DNA of 64,000 nt, from NCBI RefSeq assembly GCF_004795255.1, contig NZ_SSBQ01000002.1:3491501-3555500 (forward strand), written 5' to 3'. Positions 38,501-49,214 of the stretch are shown here, in pieces. The position numbers and the translations under genes were made by a program. The stretch is from Streptomyces sp. RKND-216 (GTDB taxonomy: Bacteria; Actinomycetota; Actinomycetes; Streptomycetales; Streptomycetaceae). Within the stretch, counting starts at the first letter, position 1; the number at the start of each line of letters is the position of its first letter. A model generated the notes under the pieces. That model had not been told where the DNA came from and searched no databases. It saw nothing but the letters and a program-made list of their open reading frames with translations.

Positions 38501-41500
38501 GTTGGCGGTGTTGCCGTTGTCGCCGAACGGGAAGGTGGACCGGCGGGCTTTGCCGGTGCCGTCGTTCGAGGGTTCGGTGGAGGGGTTCGTCGCTCCGCGT
38601 GGTGAGGTGGAGCGGCGGTTGGCCGAGGTGTGGGCGGAGGTTCTGGGGCTGGAGCGTGTGGGGGTGGAGGACGACTATCTGGAGCTGGGCGGGGATTCGA
38701 TCCAGTCGATCCAGGTGGTGGCGTTGGCGCGGAGGGCGGGGATCCGTATCTCGCCGCGGCAGTTGTTCGAACATCCCACGATCTCCCGCCTCGCCCCCCA
38801 CGCCGAACTCCTCAGCTTCGCCGGGCCGGGAACGACCGGCAACACCCCGCCGACCGCCGCAGAGACTCCCGGAAGCCTCGTCGCCGACCTCCCGGCGGAG
38901 CTGCTCGACCACTGGGAACGGCGCCACGGTCCCCTGCACGCCGTATGGCCGATGTCCGGGCTCCAGCAGGGCATGCTGTACCACGCCCTCGCCGAACCCG
39001 GCACGCACACCTACATCGAGCAGCTCGTCTGCGAACTGCGCGGCGACGCCGAGCCGAAACAGCTGCTGCACGCCTGGCGCTCCGCCATCTCCCGGCACCC
39101 GGCACTTCGGGCCCACTGTGCGTGGGAGGAAGGGGACCGGCCGGTCCTGGTCGTCCCCCGACACATCGACGTCCCCGCCGTCCATCAGGACTGGACGAGC
39201 GAGGACCAAGCAGGCCCGGCCGGGCTCGGCGAACAGGCGACGGCGGACCGGCTCGCACGCTTCCTCAACGACGACCGCGAGGCCGGGTTCGACCTCGCCG
39301 CCGGTCCCTTGGTGCGCTTGGCGCTGCTCCGCACGGCACCGGACCGGTGGGTCCTGGTCTGGACGCACCATCACCTGCTGATCGACGGCTGGTCGCTGCC
39401 GGTGGTGGCCGGCGAGGCGTTCGAGCTCTACCGAGAGGCCGTAGCCGGGCGCGAAGCCGTTCTGCCGCCCGCCCCGGACTACGGTGCCTTCGTCCGCTGG
39501 AACTCAGAGCGGGAGGGGTCCGCTGACGAAGCCTTCTGGCGGGACCGGCTGCACGACTACACCCAACCCAGCCTGCTGCGCCCCGCGATGCTCGCCGCCC
39601 ACGGCGGCGGTGGCCGCGACCGGCATGAGCCGGGAACGCTGCTCACTCCGGAACGAGACGCCGCCGTGCGCCGTGCCGCCCGCAACCAGGGCGTCACCGT
39701 CGCCGCCCTCGTGCACGCCGCGTGGACGCTGGTGGTCGCCGGGCGGACCGGTGCCACGGACGTCGCCGTGGGCAGCGTGGTCGCCGGCCGGCCGGCAGAG
39801 GTGACGGACGTGGAGCGCACGGTCGGTCTCTTCGTGAACACGCTGCCGCTCCGAGTCTCCACCCGCGCATCCCGCACCACCGGCGCGTGGGCCCGGTTCG
39901 TACACGCCACGCTCCAGGACCTGGCGGACCACCAGCACAGCGCCCTGGCCGACGTCTCCGAGTGGGCGGGAGCGCCCGCGGGCGCCTCGCTCTTCGACTC
40001 CATCGTGGTGGTGGAGAACTACCCCTTCGCGCGGATCGACACGGGTGGCCTGGTACTGGAGCGGGGTCGACTGCTGGAACGCACCAATTACCCGGTCACC
40101 GTCCAGGTACTGCCCGGTGACCGCCTGGAACTGAGGGTCTGCGCCGACGCCGATGCCTACGAGGCGCGGGAGGCGGAGCACTTGCTGGACGACCTCCACT
40201 CCGTGTTGACGGCCCTCGCAGCCGATCCGGACCGCCCGCTTGCGGAGGTTCTGGACGAACTGTCGGCAGTACCCACCGAGTGGACCGGCGCGCACGTCGC
40301 GACGCACCAGCCGGCTCCTCCGGTGCATCTGCGGGTGGTGGAGCGGGCGAGGCGTGATCCGGAGGGGGTGGCGCTGGTGGACGAGGCGGGGAACTGGTCG
40401 TACGCGGAGCTGGAGCGTGCGTCCGCGGTGCTGGCCGTGCGGCTGCGGGCGCTGGGCGTGGGTCCCGAGTCCGTCGTCGGCCTGTGCCTGCCCCGGGGCT
40501 CGCTGATGGGTGTCGCCATGCTGGCGGTGCTGCGCGCGGGCGGCGCCTGGCTGGTGCTCGATCCGGCGTACCCGGGGGAGCGGTTGCGCACGATGGCGGC
40601 CGGCTCGAGCTGTCGTGCCGTGCTGCACGGAGACGGCACTCGCGAGATGATCGCCGGAGTGACGCCGGCGGGAGTCACCACCCTCGATCTGGATTCGGTC
40701 GGGCTGCGGGGCGGTGAGGCGTCCGGGCCGGACCGGGCGGGACTGGATCTGGCGGAGGCGGGCGATCTCGCGTACCTGGTCTACACGTCCGGTTCGACCG
40801 GTCGTCCCAAGCCCGTCGCCGTTACGCACGGGCAGCTCGCTTTCCACCTGCGCCAGATCGAGGACGTCTTCGGGCTCCGCGCCGACGACCGGGTGCTGGT
40901 CTTCGGTTCCTTCTCCTTCGACGTGAGTACCGAGCAGCTCTTCGCGCCCCTCGTTCTGGGCGGGGCCGCGGTCGTGCGGCCGGCCGACCTCCTGGACGGC
41001 GAGGAACTGCTCGCCTTCCTGACGCGGCACCGCGTCACCGTGTTCAATCCGCCGACCGGCCTGTGGCGCCGTCTGTGCGTGCTGCTCGCCGACGGGCTGC
41101 GCGTCCCTGAGGGCCTGCTCGTCCGGCTGACCGTGGTGGGTGGGGACGCCATGCCGTCCGACGAGGTCGCCGTGTGGGCGGCGGCCGTCGGAGGCCGGGT
41201 GCTCAACGCCTACGGACCCACCGAGACCGTCATCACCGCCACCGTGCACGACGCCTCCGACGAGGTGCTCGCGGGCACGCTGCGCTCCGACGGCGGAGTG
41301 GTGCCGCTGGGGCGTCCACTGCCCGGTGCCACCGTGTTCGTTCTGGATGGTGGGTTGCGGCCGGTGGGTGCGGGTGTGGTGGGTGAGTTGTTCGTTGGTG
41401 GTGTGGGTGTGGGGCGTGGTTATGCGGGTCGGGGTGGGTTGACGGCGGAGCGGTTTGTTCCGGATGCGTGGTCGGGTGTGGTGGGTGGTCGTCTGTACCG

Positions 41501-44500
41501 GACGGGGGATTTGGTGCGGTTCGGTGGGGGTGGGGTGCTGGAGTTCTGCGGGCGGGTGGATGAGCAGGTGAAGGTGCGGGGTTTCCGGGTGGAGTTGGGT
41601 GAGGTGGAGGGGGTGGTGCGTTCGGTTGCGGGGGTGGCGGATGCGGTGGTGTCGGCGGTGGCGGGTGTGGGTGGGGAGTTGCGGTTGGTGGCGTATGTGG
41701 TGGCCCGTGAGGGTGTGGTGGTGGAGGGGGAGTCGGTGCGGTCGTGGGTGGGTGAGCGGTTGCCTGCGTACATGGTGCCGGCGGTGGTGGTGGAGTTGGC
41801 GGTGTTGCCGTTGTCGCCGAACGGGAAGGTGGACCGGCGGGCTTTGCCGGTGCCGTCGTTCGAGGGTTCGGTGGAGGGGTTCGTCGCTCCGCGTGGTGAG
41901 GTGGAGCGGCGGTTGGCCGAGGTGTGGGCGGAGGTTCTGGGGCTGGAGCGTGTGGGGGTGGAGGACGACTATCTGGAGCTGGGCGGGGATTCGATCCAGT
42001 CGATCCAGGTGGTGGCGTTGGCGCGGAGGGCGGGGATCCGTATCTCGCCGCGGCAGTTGTTCGAACATCCCACGATCTCCCGCCTCGCCCCCCACGCCGT
42101 CACCGGCGACATCGCCTCTGCGGGCGCTCCCGGAGACTCGACGGACGTGCTCAGCCCGATCCAGGCGTGGTTCCACGAACTGGCGGTGCCCGACCCCGCC
42201 CACTGGAACATGGGCACCCTTCTCACCGTGCGCAGACCCGTCGAAGAGGAGCACCTGCGGGTCGCGTTGCGTGCCGTCGCGCAGACGCACGAGGCGCTGC
42301 GCACCCGGTTCGTCCCCGACGACGCGGGCACGGTCCGGGCCCTCGTGGGCGACTCCCCGGAGGTGCCGCTGACCTGGGCGGACCTCGCCACGGTCGCCCC
42401 GGCGGAGCGGGAGGCCGCCCTGCGGGACGCGGCCGACACCGCACACCGTCGCCTCGACCTTCGCCACGGACCGGTGTTCCGGGCCGTGCTGGCCGACCAC
42501 GGACCGGCCCGGCGGCAGCAACTCGTGCTCGTCGCCCATCATCTCGTGGTCGACGCCGTCTCGTGGCGCATCGTTCTCGAGGATCTCGACCTCGCGTTGT
42601 CCGCTGTGGCGGAGGGGCGCGATCCGGTACTCGAGCCGGAAGGCCTCACGCATCGCCAGTGGACGGCCGAACTGCGGCGGCGGGCGATCGACCCGCAGGT
42701 CACCGACCGGGTGGCGGCCGAGCGGTCACAACTGTCTGCACCGGGCGGCCCTGCCGGCCCGTTCGCCGGGGAGCGGCACGCGGGTACGGAGGGTGAGGCG
42801 TGCCGAGCGGTGCGCGCACTCACCGTCGAGCAGACCGAAGCCCTCCAGGAGGCGCTGGTCACCCGGCTCGGCGGCACGTGGGAGGAAGGGCTGCTCACCG
42901 CAGCGGCCCGTGCCCAGGCCCGTCGCACGGGACGGGATCGCATTGTGATCGAACTGGAGAGCCACGGTCGCGAGCACGTGCGAGAGGATCTCGACCTCTC
43001 CCGCACGGTCGGCTGGTTCACCACGCTCGCCCCGCTGCCGGTCGACACCACGGGCGAGAGCCCGCTGGCCACCCTGTGGGACGTCCGCAGTCGGCTCCAG
43101 GGCCTGGTGCATCGTGGCCTCGACCATGGCGTCGTCCGCCACCTCTCCGCCGACCCCGCGCACGAGGACCCGTCGGCGCCGCCTCCGGCGCCCGACCTCA
43201 ACGTCAACCACCTGGGCCGGATCGGGTCCGCCGCCGCCCCCGGGGCCCTGCTGGAGCTGGAGGCGCCCTCGTTCGGCCAGGTGCGCGACCCGCGTGCGCC
43301 ACGCCCCGCGGCCGTCCTCATGGAAAGCATGGTGTCCGACGGACGGCTCCGGGTGGAGATGGAGCACACCGACCAGGCGGCGGCGGACTCGCTCGCCGAC
43401 ACCGTCATGGCGGAGCTCCGGACGCTGGCCGGCGAGCAGAACGCGCCCGTCCTGACGTCCGGGCTGCGCCAGGGGACGGCCGTACCGGCAACCGTGGGGC
43501 ACTGGGCGGCACGCTGGGGCAGGCTGGCCGCGGTGTGGCCGCTGACGCCGATGCAGGAGGGCATGCTCTTCCGCTCGCTCGCCGCAGACGGGCCGGTTCC
43601 GCGCGACTGCGACGGGTCCGGAGTGTATGTCGAGCAGCTGACCTGCGTCCTCGAAGGCGACCTGGACCCGGAACGGTTCGCCGCCGCGTGGCAGTCGGCC
43701 GTGGACCGTCACCCCGTGCTGCGAGGCGTGTGCGTGTGGGAGGACGTGACCTCCCCCGTGCTGGTGGTACCCGCTGCCCTCGACCTGCCCGTCACGCTCC
43801 TGGACCTGCGCCTCCCCGCGGAGAGTGAGGCGGCGGGCCCAGCACGGGACGACCCGGACGCGGCCGAACGACGCCTCGAAGCGTACGTCGAGCGCGACCG
43901 GGGCACCGGCTTCGACCTCCGCTGCGGCCCGCTGATCCGGCTCGCGTTGGCCCGGCTGGCAGCCGACCGCTGGGCGTTCGTGTGGACCCACCACCACGTC
44001 CTGCTCGACGGCTGGTCCTTGCCCCTGCTGCTCGGGGACGTGCTGGCGGATTACGGCGCGCGTCTCGAGGGGCGTACCCACCATCTGCCGCCCGCCCCGG
44101 ACTTCGGTGCGTTCGCCCGGCACCTGGCCGACACCGACCGGTCGGACGCGAAGGAGTTCTGGACCGAACGGCTGGCCGGGGTGCGCCCCGCACTGCTGGT
44201 GCCTCGGCAGCAGGCCGCCACCCCGCGGCACCGGGACCACGTGGAGACCTGGCAGGAGGAGGACACCGAAGGACTGCGGGAGAGCGCGGGCCGGCTCGGC
44301 GTGACCCTGGCGGTCCTGGTGCACGCCGCCTGGGCACTCGTGCTGGCCGTCGAGACGGAACAGGATGACGTCGTCTTCGGCAGCGTCGGTTCCGGCCGAC
44401 CCGCGGACCTGGACGGCGCGGACCGAGCGGTGGGGATGTTCATCAACACCGTGCCACTCCGCCTCCGGACGGGAGCGGGCCTGCCCGTCCGCGACTGGCT

Positions 44501-44951
44501 CGGGGAGGTGCGGCGCCAGCTGGACGACTGCGGCAGGCACATCCACACGCCGCTCGCCCGGATCGCGCAGTGGAGTGGCAGATCCTCCGCCGCCGACCTC
44601 TTCGATTCCGCCGTGATCGTCGCCAACTTCCCCTTCGCCGGCCTCGGCGACGCCCTGCCCGGCATGCGTCTGCTCCGCGCGGAGGCACGCGAGCAGACCG
44701 AGATGCCGCTCACCCTGAGCACCGCCGTCGAGGACGGGCGGCTGACCCTCGCCGTCAACCACGACACCAACCGGGTCGGCGGCGAACGGGCCGCGTCCCT
44801 GACGCGCCGGCTGTCCACGGCACTGCTTGCCCTGTGCGAGGGCGAGGCGAACGTCGGCGAGATCGCCGCACGACTCCGTGTCCAGGCGCGGCAGGACCGT
44901 GCTGTCAGCCGCAGGAACCGCGCCTCGCGGCTGGCAGCACGCCGCCGCTGA
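35571..44951 (+). CDS. NRPS1: C-A-PCP-C-A-PCP-E-C
   Basis: 3126 residues from ATG 35571 (GGGGGG about 8 bases upstream); the frame is open to GTG 35490, so the start is uncertain. Domains: C1 about 31-470 (HHVAGDL, His157-158; the usual Gly after Asp is Leu); A1 494-1000 (pocket residues read by eye as D-S-A-L-V-A-E-V-W-K, nearest to histidine-type codes I remember); PCP1 with Ser1043 (LGGDSIQSI); C2 with HHLLIDG at 1267; A2 about 1580-2080 (D-V-E-N-V-G-A-I-T-K, suggesting a basic residue such as an ornithine type); PCP2 Ser2141; an epimerase at 2170-2620 ([11 protein letters not shown], His2323-2324; NVNHLGRIG); and a final C at 2650-3090 (HHVLLDG at 2808) with no A domain behind it. That last C must serve NRPS2. 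As the first module also carries a C domain, the peptide may be N-acylated or preceded by another unit. Confidence 0.92.
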   Translation: MTAAYQGERRDATGGRPQVSTDAVDGARCDVPLSVGQASLYFLQELAPASPAYHLAATARVRERLDAARLRSGWKAVCRRHPVLTGVVAEGQDGYVQRWGAAVPTFAIREVPGVEREELLRLAAEDYEVPFVLREEAPARFFVYQEADATTLHLVLHHVAGDLTSCFLLLEQLLAHYRGTAADVPSPAEPDTSFATHVAAERRFLDSRRSHPMRRYWAERLAGCTFSLEGVPATAPRPSGDAGAPAYARVSISAAVAARVRNTAERTGTSTATVLLAAFNVLLHKLTGSDDVLVGFPTEGRKKAFRETVGYFTNSLLLRTSVTSGATFEAVLSATHSALVGAVRHQALPTPTVLGRLSPGSALSGQSLYQVSFQFEPERLAYGTKALFGGLGLVQVAGFDVEPLPVRQQVAQFPLRMQIGEVDGLLEGALHFDPERFDAETVSAYAQLFENLVGEATAVPATVVGELGGTHRQAVSEWSGARTPAAGDGTPVHLRVVERARRDPEGVALVDEAGSWSYAELERASAVLAVRLRALGVGPESVVGVCLLRSARAVVAMLAVLRAGGAWFVLDPAYPGERLRTMLADAGCAVLLTAGDLPDVLRGGEDGANDLFPAPAVVDLDSVGLRGGEASGPDRAGLDLAEAGDLAYLVYTSGSTGRPKPVAVPHAQLAASTAARAAFYGATAPRFLLLSSLSFDSAYAGVFWALTLGGTLALPDEGQGKDADELAALVAAHEVTHTLTVPSLHRALLRRPGGPGASLRMVVVAGEACTPDLVREHRRVLPRCALANEYGPSETTVWATAHLLEDAEPSATVPIGRPVAGATVFVLDGGLRPVGAGVVGELFVGGVGVGRGYAGRGGLTAERFVPDAWSGVVGGRLYRTGDLVRFGGGGVLEFCGRVDEQVKVRGFRVELGEVEGVVRSVAGVADAVVSAVAGVGGELRLVAYVVAREGVVVEGESVRSWVGERLPAYMVPAVVVELAVLPLSPNGKVDRRALPVPSFEGSVEGFVAPRGEVERRLAEVWAEVLGLERVGVEDDYLELGGDSIQSIQVVALARRAGIRISPRQLFEHPTISRLAPHAELLSFAGPGTTGNTPPTAAETPGSLVADLPAELLDHWERRHGPLHAVWPMSGLQQGMLYHALAEPGTHTYIEQLVCELRGDAEPKQLLHAWRSAISRHPALRAHCAWEEGDRPVLVVPRHIDVPAVHQDWTSEDQAGPAGLGEQATADRLARFLNDDREAGFDLAAGPLVRLALLRTAPDRWVLVWTHHHLLIDGWSLPVVAGEAFELYREAVAGREAVLPPAPDYGAFVRWNSEREGSADEAFWRDRLHDYTQPSLLRPAMLAAHGGGGRDRHEPGTLLTPERDAAVRRAARNQGVTVAALVHAAWTLVVAGRTGATDVAVGSVVAGRPAEVTDVERTVGLFVNTLPLRVSTRASRTTGAWARFVHATLQDLADHQHSALADVSEWAGAPAGASLFDSIVVVENYPFARIDTGGLVLERGRLLERTNYPVTVQVLPGDRLELRVCADADAYEAREAEHLLDDLHSVLTALAADPDRPLAEVLDELSAVPTEWTGAHVATHQPAPPVHLRVVERARRDPEGVALVDEAGNWSYAELERASAVLAVRLRALGVGPESVVGLCLPRGSLMGVAMLAVLRAGGAWLVLDPAYPGERLRTMAAGSSCRAVLHGDGTREMIAGVTPAGVTTLDLDSVGLRGGEASGPDRAGLDLAEAGDLAYLVYTSGSTGRPKPVAVTHGQLAFHLRQIEDVFGLRADDRVLVFGSFSFDVSTEQLFAPLVLGGAAVVRPADLLDGEELLAFLTRHRVTVFNPPTGLWRRLCVLLADGLRVPEGLLVRLTVVGGDAMPSDEVAVWAAAVGGRVLNAYGPTETVITATVHDASDEVLAGTLRSDGGVVPLGRPLPGATVFVLDGGLRPVGAGVVGELFVGGVGVGRGYAGRGGLTAERFVPDAWSGVVGGRLYRTGDLVRFGGGGVLEFCGRVDEQVKVRGFRVELGEVEGVVRSVAGVADAVVSAVAGVGGELRLVAYVVAREGVVVEGESVRSWVGERLPAYMVPAVVVELAVLPLSPNGKVDRRALPVPSFEGSVEGFVAPRGEVERRLAEVWAEVLGLERVGVEDDYLELGGDSIQSIQVVALARRAGIRISPRQLFEHPTISRLAPHAVTGDIASAGAPGDSTDVLSPIQAWFHELAVPDPAHWNMGTLLTVRRPVEEEHLRVALRAVAQTHEALRTRFVPDDAGTVRALVGDSPEVPLTWADLATVAPAEREAALRDAADTAHRRLDLRHGPVFRAVLADHGPARRQQLVLVAHHLVVDAVSWRIVLEDLDLALSAVAEGRDPVLEPEGLTHRQWTAELRRRAIDPQVTDRVAAERSQLSAPGGPAGPFAGERHAGTEGEACRAVRALTVEQTEALQEALVTRLGGTWEEGLLTAAARAQARRTGRDRIVIELESHGREHVREDLDLSRTVGWFTTLAPLPVDTTGESPLATLWDVRSRLQGLVHRGLDHGVVRHLSADPAHEDPSAPPPAPDLNVNHLGRIGSAAAPGALLELEAPSFGQVRDPRAPRPAAVLMESMVSDGRLRVEMEHTDQAAADSLADTVMAELRTLAGEQNAPVLTSGLRQGTAVPATVGHWAARWGRLAAVWPLTPMQEGMLFRSLAADGPVPRDCDGSGVYVEQLTCVLEGDLDPERFAAAWQSAVDRHPVLRGVCVWEDVTSPVLVVPAALDLPVTLLDLRLPAESEAAGPARDDPDAAERRLEAYVERDRGTGFDLRCGPLIRLALARLAADRWAFVWTHHHVLLDGWSLPLLLGDVLADYGARLEGRTHHLPPAPDFGAFARHLADTDRSDAKEFWTERLAGVRPALLVPRQQAATPRHRDHVETWQEEDTEGLRESAGRLGVTLAVLVHAAWALVLAVETEQDDVVFGSVGSGRPADLDGADRAVGMFINTVPLRLRTGAGLPVRDWLGEVRRQLDDCGRHIHTPLARIAQWSGRSSAADLFDSAVIVANFPFAGLGDALPGMRLLRAEAREQTEMPLTLSTAVEDGRLTLAVNHDTNRVGGERAASLTRRLSTALLALCEGEANVGEIAARLRVQARQDRAVSRRNRASRLAARRR
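38029..38805 (+). repeat. 777-bp direct repeat, copy 1 (A1 C-terminal part + PCP1 of NRPS1)
   Basis: Appears identical to 41323-42099 at an offset of 3294 bases. It covers the A-domain C-terminal half after the pocket region, the A10 lysine and the whole PCP. Codons are strongly G- and T-ending (GGT, GTG, TTG, GAT), unlike the C-ending codons on both sides. Confidence 0.9.
41323..42099 (+). repeat. 777-bp direct repeat, copy 2 (A2 C-terminal part + PCP2 of NRPS1)
   Basis: Second copy of the block at 38029-38805. The sequences diverge one base before CCGGTGCCACCG and directly after CACGCCG, so both edges are sharp. Confidence 0.9.
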
Positions 44952-44997
44952 CCCTCGTCCCTTTCTTCCACTCACAGACAACGGGGAGCCACCACTG

Positions 44998-46068
44998 ATG
45001 TCCCTTCGCACGTCCTCCAGACCGTTGCGGGCGGGCAGACGCCGCTCGCTCACGGACGCCGACGCCGTCGCCTTCCGCGCTGTGGAGCCTCCGGCACTGC
45101 CCGTCCTCGCCACTCCGACGACAGCGGGTGTGCCGCTGTCCGTCTGGGCGGAGGCACACGCGTCTGTGGTGAGCGAACACCTGCACCGCACCGGCGCGGT
45201 GCTCTTCCGCGGGTTCGACGAGGGCGCTGCGGCGCTCCGCACCGTGGTCGAGCGGGTCGCGGGGGACGGCGCATTGGACTACGAGGACGGTGCGACACCC
45301 CGCAGCGCCCTGGACCAGGGCGTCTACTCGTCCACCGAGTACCCGGCGGACCAGACCATCGAGATGCACAACGAGGGCTGCTACAGCTGGAAGTGGCCCC
45401 GGGTACTCGGCTTCGCGTGTGCGGTGGCGCCGACCACTGGAGGGCAGACCCCGCTGGCCGACTCCCGCGCCGTGCTCCGGCGCGTGCCCGGCGACCTGGC
45501 TGGCCGCCTGGAGAGGGAGGGCGTGCGGTACGTGCGCAACTACACGCCGGGCGTGGGCATCGCCTGGCAGGACGCGCTCGGCTGCGGTGAGCAGGGGCTG
45601 GCGGACTACGCCGAACGTACCCACACGGAGGTGACCCGGGTCGGGGACGACCACCTGCGCACGGTCGCTCTCCGGCCGGCGGTCGCTCGCCACCCGGAAA
45701 GCGGCGCCTGGGTGTGGTTCAACCAAGCCACGAGTTTCCACGTCAGCACCGTCGGCGAGGACCTCGCCGAGGAGATGGTCCGGCAACTCGGGCACGACCG
45801 GCTGCCCAAGACCACCGAGGCCGGCGACGGGACCCGCTTCACGACGGACGAACTCACCTCGATCCGGGCGGCGTTCGCGGCGGAGACCACGACCTTCGAC
45901 TGGCAGCGCGGTGACGTTCTCCTCGTCGACAACATGCTCGTCGCACACGGTCGTGCTCCTTTCACCGGAGACCGCGAGATCCGCGTCGCCATGGCGGGCG
46001 GCTGGGACTGGTCGGGCCCGCGTACCCGCCGTACCCGTACCGAGAACGACGGGGAGGCGGTCCGATGA
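44998..46068 (+). CDS. SyrP-like Fe(II)/2-oxoglutarate-dependent hydroxylase (TauD/TfdA family)
   Basis: 356 residues from ATG 44998, with GGGGAG upstream. The iron-binding facial triad is visible as His124-x-Glu126 in TIEMHNEGCYSWKWP and His317 in LLVDNMLVAHGRAPF; Arg in REIRVAMAGG would hold 2-oxoglutarate. The HNExxYxxxWP form and GGQTPLADSRAVLRRV are typical of the SyrP group, which beta-hydroxylates amino acids bound to NRPS carrier proteins (SyrP acts on aspartate). The stop codon overlaps the NRPS2 start (ATGA), so the two are translationally coupled and the hydroxylase may act on the residue held by the NRPS2 PCP (inference). The histidine-like residue of NRPS1 is another possible target. 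Confidence 0.88.
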   Translation: MSLRTSSRPLRAGRRRSLTDADAVAFRAVEPPALPVLATPTTAGVPLSVWAEAHASVVSEHLHRTGAVLFRGFDEGAAALRTVVERVAGDGALDYEDGATPRSALDQGVYSSTEYPADQTIEMHNEGCYSWKWPRVLGFACAVAPTTGGQTPLADSRAVLRRVPGDLAGRLEREGVRYVRNYTPGVGIAWQDALGCGEQGLADYAERTHTEVTRVGDDHLRTVALRPAVARHPESGAWVWFNQATSFHVSTVGEDLAEEMVRQLGHDRLPKTTEAGDGTRFTTDELTSIRAAFAAETTTFDWQRGDVLLVDNMLVAHGRAPFTGDREIRVAMAGGWDWSGPRTRRTRTENDGEAVR

Positions 46069-49000
46069 CCCCCGAGAACATGACCCAGACCGCGACGAGC
46101 GGCGAGGAGACCCTGCGTACCGGGCCTCACCAGTGCGACGCCCTCGCCGACGGCACCGTTCTGACCACCGTCGTACGGCCCCGGGCCGCAGTCACCGCGG
46201 AACGGCTCGCCGAGGCCGTGGAAGCCCTGGCGGAGACCCACGAGGTGCTGCGCACCACGCTCATCGGCTCCGGTACCGACGGTCCGCCGCTCCAGCGGAT
46301 CACGCCTGCGGGGTCCGACCCGTGCGTCAGCGACGAATGGTCGGCACGGCTGCTGCCCGACGACGGGCGCATCGAGGTCACCGCTCGGGCGCGTTGCCTG
46401 GACCATGAGTCTCTGCTGCTGATCGCCGAAGCGCTCGCCGACCGCGCTTCCGGCCCTCCGGACGGCGGCATGCCGGGCTCCACGGACGGGACCGGCGCCG
46501 GTGCGCACGGCGAGTCGGCGCCACCCCAGTACGCAGACGTTGCCGAGTGGCTGCACGAGGTGCTGAGCGACCCGGAGGCGGCGACGGCCCGTTCCGGCCA
46601 ACTCGACGACGGCGCGGAGTTCGTTGAGGACGACGGCCTGCTGGACCGGCTGCGTGCCCTCGCACCACGGCGTACGCCCGGGACGCACGACGCGCCCGCC
46701 GGAGAGCCTGCCGCCCGGACGATTCTTGACGACCTGCCCGCAGACGGCACCGAATCCGCCGAGGACATCGGCGATCTCCTGTTGACAGCCTGGCTGGTTG
46801 TGCTGCGACGGTTCTGCGGGACGGACGCGGTGGCCGTGCGGGTCCGCAACTCTCTCCGGGCCGTCCCCGAACTGCGTTCCGTGCCCGGCCCGTTGTCCGC
46901 CTGGCCCGCCCTGCGGCAACAGCTCGACGGCGAAAGGGTGCTGGCTGACGCGCTGGACGGCGTGCGCGCTGCCCGTGCGGTACAGCGCGATACCGCCGAA
47001 CTGATCACGGATCTCTCGCGCGTCGCCGGGCCCCTGGCCTTCTCGCACGCCACCGTCACAGCCGGCTCGCCCGCCGAGGTCCTCACCGCCACCGCATCCC
47101 CGGCAGGGCTGCACCTGCACGCGGTGTCGTACCCGGACCGCACGGACATCACGCTCGGCGGCGTGCACGCCGCCCAACTCGGCACGGACGTCGCAGGACG
47201 ACTGTTGGCGGCCGTCGCAGCCGTCTCACGCGCGATCCGGCGGGATCCGAAGACGACCGTTGGCCGGGCGGATCTCGGCGAGCCCGCCGCCGCGGCCCGT
47301 ACCGCGGTGACTCCGACCGCGGTCGCCTGGCAGGACCGGACGCTGACAGACCTGGTGCTCGCCACGGCCCGGGACGTTCCGTCCGCCGTCGCGGTCCGCT
47401 GCGGGGAGCAGGAATGGTCCTACCGCGACCTGGTCTCCCGCGCAGAGGCGTGCGCCGCGCAACTCGTGGCCGCCTGCGGTCCGACGCGCTCCCAGGGCGT
47501 CTCCTCCGAGCGGGTCGTCGCCGTCCGGATCGCCGACCCCTTCCGGCGTCTGACCGCGCAGCTCGCGGTGCTGCTCGCCGGTAGGGCCTACCTGGTCGTC
47601 GACCCGGCGGACCCGGACGCCCGCGTACGCGATCTGCTCGCTGAAGTGGGCGCGCAGGCCTGCGTGGTCGCCGACGCGGAACCGGAACTCCACCATGTCG
47701 GCGACTGGGGCGAGGGGGTGCCGGTCGTGGCCGTCGACGCTCCCGCCACAGCGCAGGGCACCCCTGTGGACACCGGCCGGTGCTTGCCGGACGACCTCGC
47801 CTACCTGCTGTTCACCTCCGGATCGACCGGACGGCCCAAGCCGGTGGCCGTCACCCACCGGAACGTCGTCAACTACCTCGGCTGGCTGGCCGATACCGGC
47901 CTGGTCACGGCGAGCACCGTGCTCCCGGCCACTGCGGCGCCCGTCTTCGACGCCTCGCTCAAGCAACTCTGGGGCCCGCTCGCCCTCGGCGGCACGGTCC
48001 GGCTTCCGGCACCTGGACAGAACCCGGTGGAGGTCCTCGCCGCCGCCGTCACGGACCCGACGACCACCACCCTCAACACCGTCCCCCGCCTGTGGCACGA
48101 CACGCTCGCCGGTATCGGTACCGTCGCGGTGCAGCGCGAGACCCCTCTGACGCTGCTCCTCGGCGGCGAGGCGCTCACCCCCGACCTGATCACCCGCACC
48201 GGAGAACTGCTTCCCGGCACCCGCGTGTGGAATCTGTACGGGCCCTCCGAGACCACCGCGAACGCCTCCGCGGCTCCGCAGCCGACGGGCTCCGACCCCG
48301 TCGACCTCGGCGAGCCCGTCGGCGGCACGTCCCTGCACGTATTGGACGACGCGTTGCGGCCGGTGCCGGAGGGTGCCGTGGGGGAGTTGTACGTCGGGGG
48401 CGCCGGTGTCGCCCGCGGCTACGCGGGACGCGGGGCGCTGACCGCGGAGCGCTTCCTGCCCGACCCCTTCTCCCCGGTGCCCGGGGCTCGCCTGTACCGC
48501 ACCGGCGACCTCGTCCGCCTCGATGCCTCCGGTCGGCCCCACTATCTCGGGCGAGCGGACGACCAGGTGAAGGTACGCGGCCAGCGCGTCGAACCGGCCG
48601 AGATCGAAGGAGTGCTGGCCCGGCACCCGCAGGTGACGGCCTCCGTGGCAGCCGTCCGGGACGACCGGCTGGTCGCCTGGATCGTGCCCGGCGAACGGGG
48701 GGCGCCGGACGTCGACGGTCTCCGCGACCTGTGCGCGTCCACCCTCCCCGCCTTCATGGTGCCCTCGGTGTTCGTCCCCGTGGAACGGGTCCCGCTCACC
48801 GTGAACGGCAAAGTCGACCGCGCGGCCCTGCCCGACCCGCAGGCCGCCCACCTTCGCAGCAGAGGCGAGGCCATCCTGCCACCGCGCACCCCTCTGGAGG
48901 ACGTCGTCGCCGAGGTGTGGTGTTCCGTGCTCGGTCTCGAACGGGTCGGGGTGCACGACCAGTTCTTCACGCTCGGCGGCGACTCCATCCGCGCGATGCA

Positions 49001-49214
49001 CACCGTCGCGCGGATGCGTGAACTGATGGGAATCGAGATCCCGCTGCGCGAGTTCCTGTCCGCCACCACCGTCGAGAGCCAGGCGCAACTGCTGCTGCGG
49101 CACGACCACGACGGGTCCGTCAGCGCTTTCGCCGAGGCCTACGCCGCGCTGGGCGACGAGGACGAGAACACCGCCCCCACCGTCGACGACGCCGTCGAGG
49201 AGAGGCAGTCATGA
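46065..49214 (+). CDS. NRPS2: degenerate C (possible interface domain)-A-PCP
   Basis: 1049 residues. Residues 30-400 resemble a condensation domain at low level ([39 protein letters not shown]), but the catalytic HHxxxDG is gone: the corresponding stretch at 109-117 reads ARCLDHESL. The A domain is at about 425-930 ([11 protein letters not shown] at 583; pocket read as D-A-K-N-L-G-L-A-N-K, which I cannot assign; NGKVDRAAL at its end). The PCP has Ser974 in LGGDSIRAM. With no working C domain it depends on the C domain that ends NRPS1. Dead C-like domains next to stand-alone beta-hydroxylases are known as interface domains in some siderophore NRPSs. Both ends overlap their neighbours as ATGA. 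Confidence 0.88.
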   Translation: MTPENMTQTATSGEETLRTGPHQCDALADGTVLTTVVRPRAAVTAERLAEAVEALAETHEVLRTTLIGSGTDGPPLQRITPAGSDPCVSDEWSARLLPDDGRIEVTARARCLDHESLLLIAEALADRASGPPDGGMPGSTDGTGAGAHGESAPPQYADVAEWLHEVLSDPEAATARSGQLDDGAEFVEDDGLLDRLRALAPRRTPGTHDAPAGEPAARTILDDLPADGTESAEDIGDLLLTAWLVVLRRFCGTDAVAVRVRNSLRAVPELRSVPGPLSAWPALRQQLDGERVLADALDGVRAARAVQRDTAELITDLSRVAGPLAFSHATVTAGSPAEVLTATASPAGLHLHAVSYPDRTDITLGGVHAAQLGTDVAGRLLAAVAAVSRAIRRDPKTTVGRADLGEPAAAARTAVTPTAVAWQDRTLTDLVLATARDVPSAVAVRCGEQEWSYRDLVSRAEACAAQLVAACGPTRSQGVSSERVVAVRIADPFRRLTAQLAVLLAGRAYLVVDPADPDARVRDLLAEVGAQACVVADAEPELHHVGDWGEGVPVVAVDAPATAQGTPVDTGRCLPDDLAYLLFTSGSTGRPKPVAVTHRNVVNYLGWLADTGLVTASTVLPATAAPVFDASLKQLWGPLALGGTVRLPAPGQNPVEVLAAAVTDPTTTTLNTVPRLWHDTLAGIGTVAVQRETPLTLLLGGEALTPDLITRTGELLPGTRVWNLYGPSETTANASAAPQPTGSDPVDLGEPVGGTSLHVLDDALRPVPEGAVGELYVGGAGVARGYAGRGALTAERFLPDPFSPVPGARLYRTGDLVRLDASGRPHYLGRADDQVKVRGQRVEPAEIEGVLARHPQVTASVAAVRDDRLVAWIVPGERGAPDVDGLRDLCASTLPAFMVPSVFVPVERVPLTVNGKVDRAALPDPQAAHLRSRGEAILPPRTPLEDVVAEVWCSVLGLERVGVHDQFFTLGGDSIRAMHTVARMRELMGIEIPLREFLSATTVESQAQLLLRHDHDGSVSAFAEAYAALGDEDENTAPTVDDAVEERQS

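Noticed and set aside
36729..42653. Two long minus-strand frames inside NRPS1 rich in His, Arg and Pro.
   Set aside because: They mirror the G/T-ending codons of the duplicated block; no start context and no recognisable domain.
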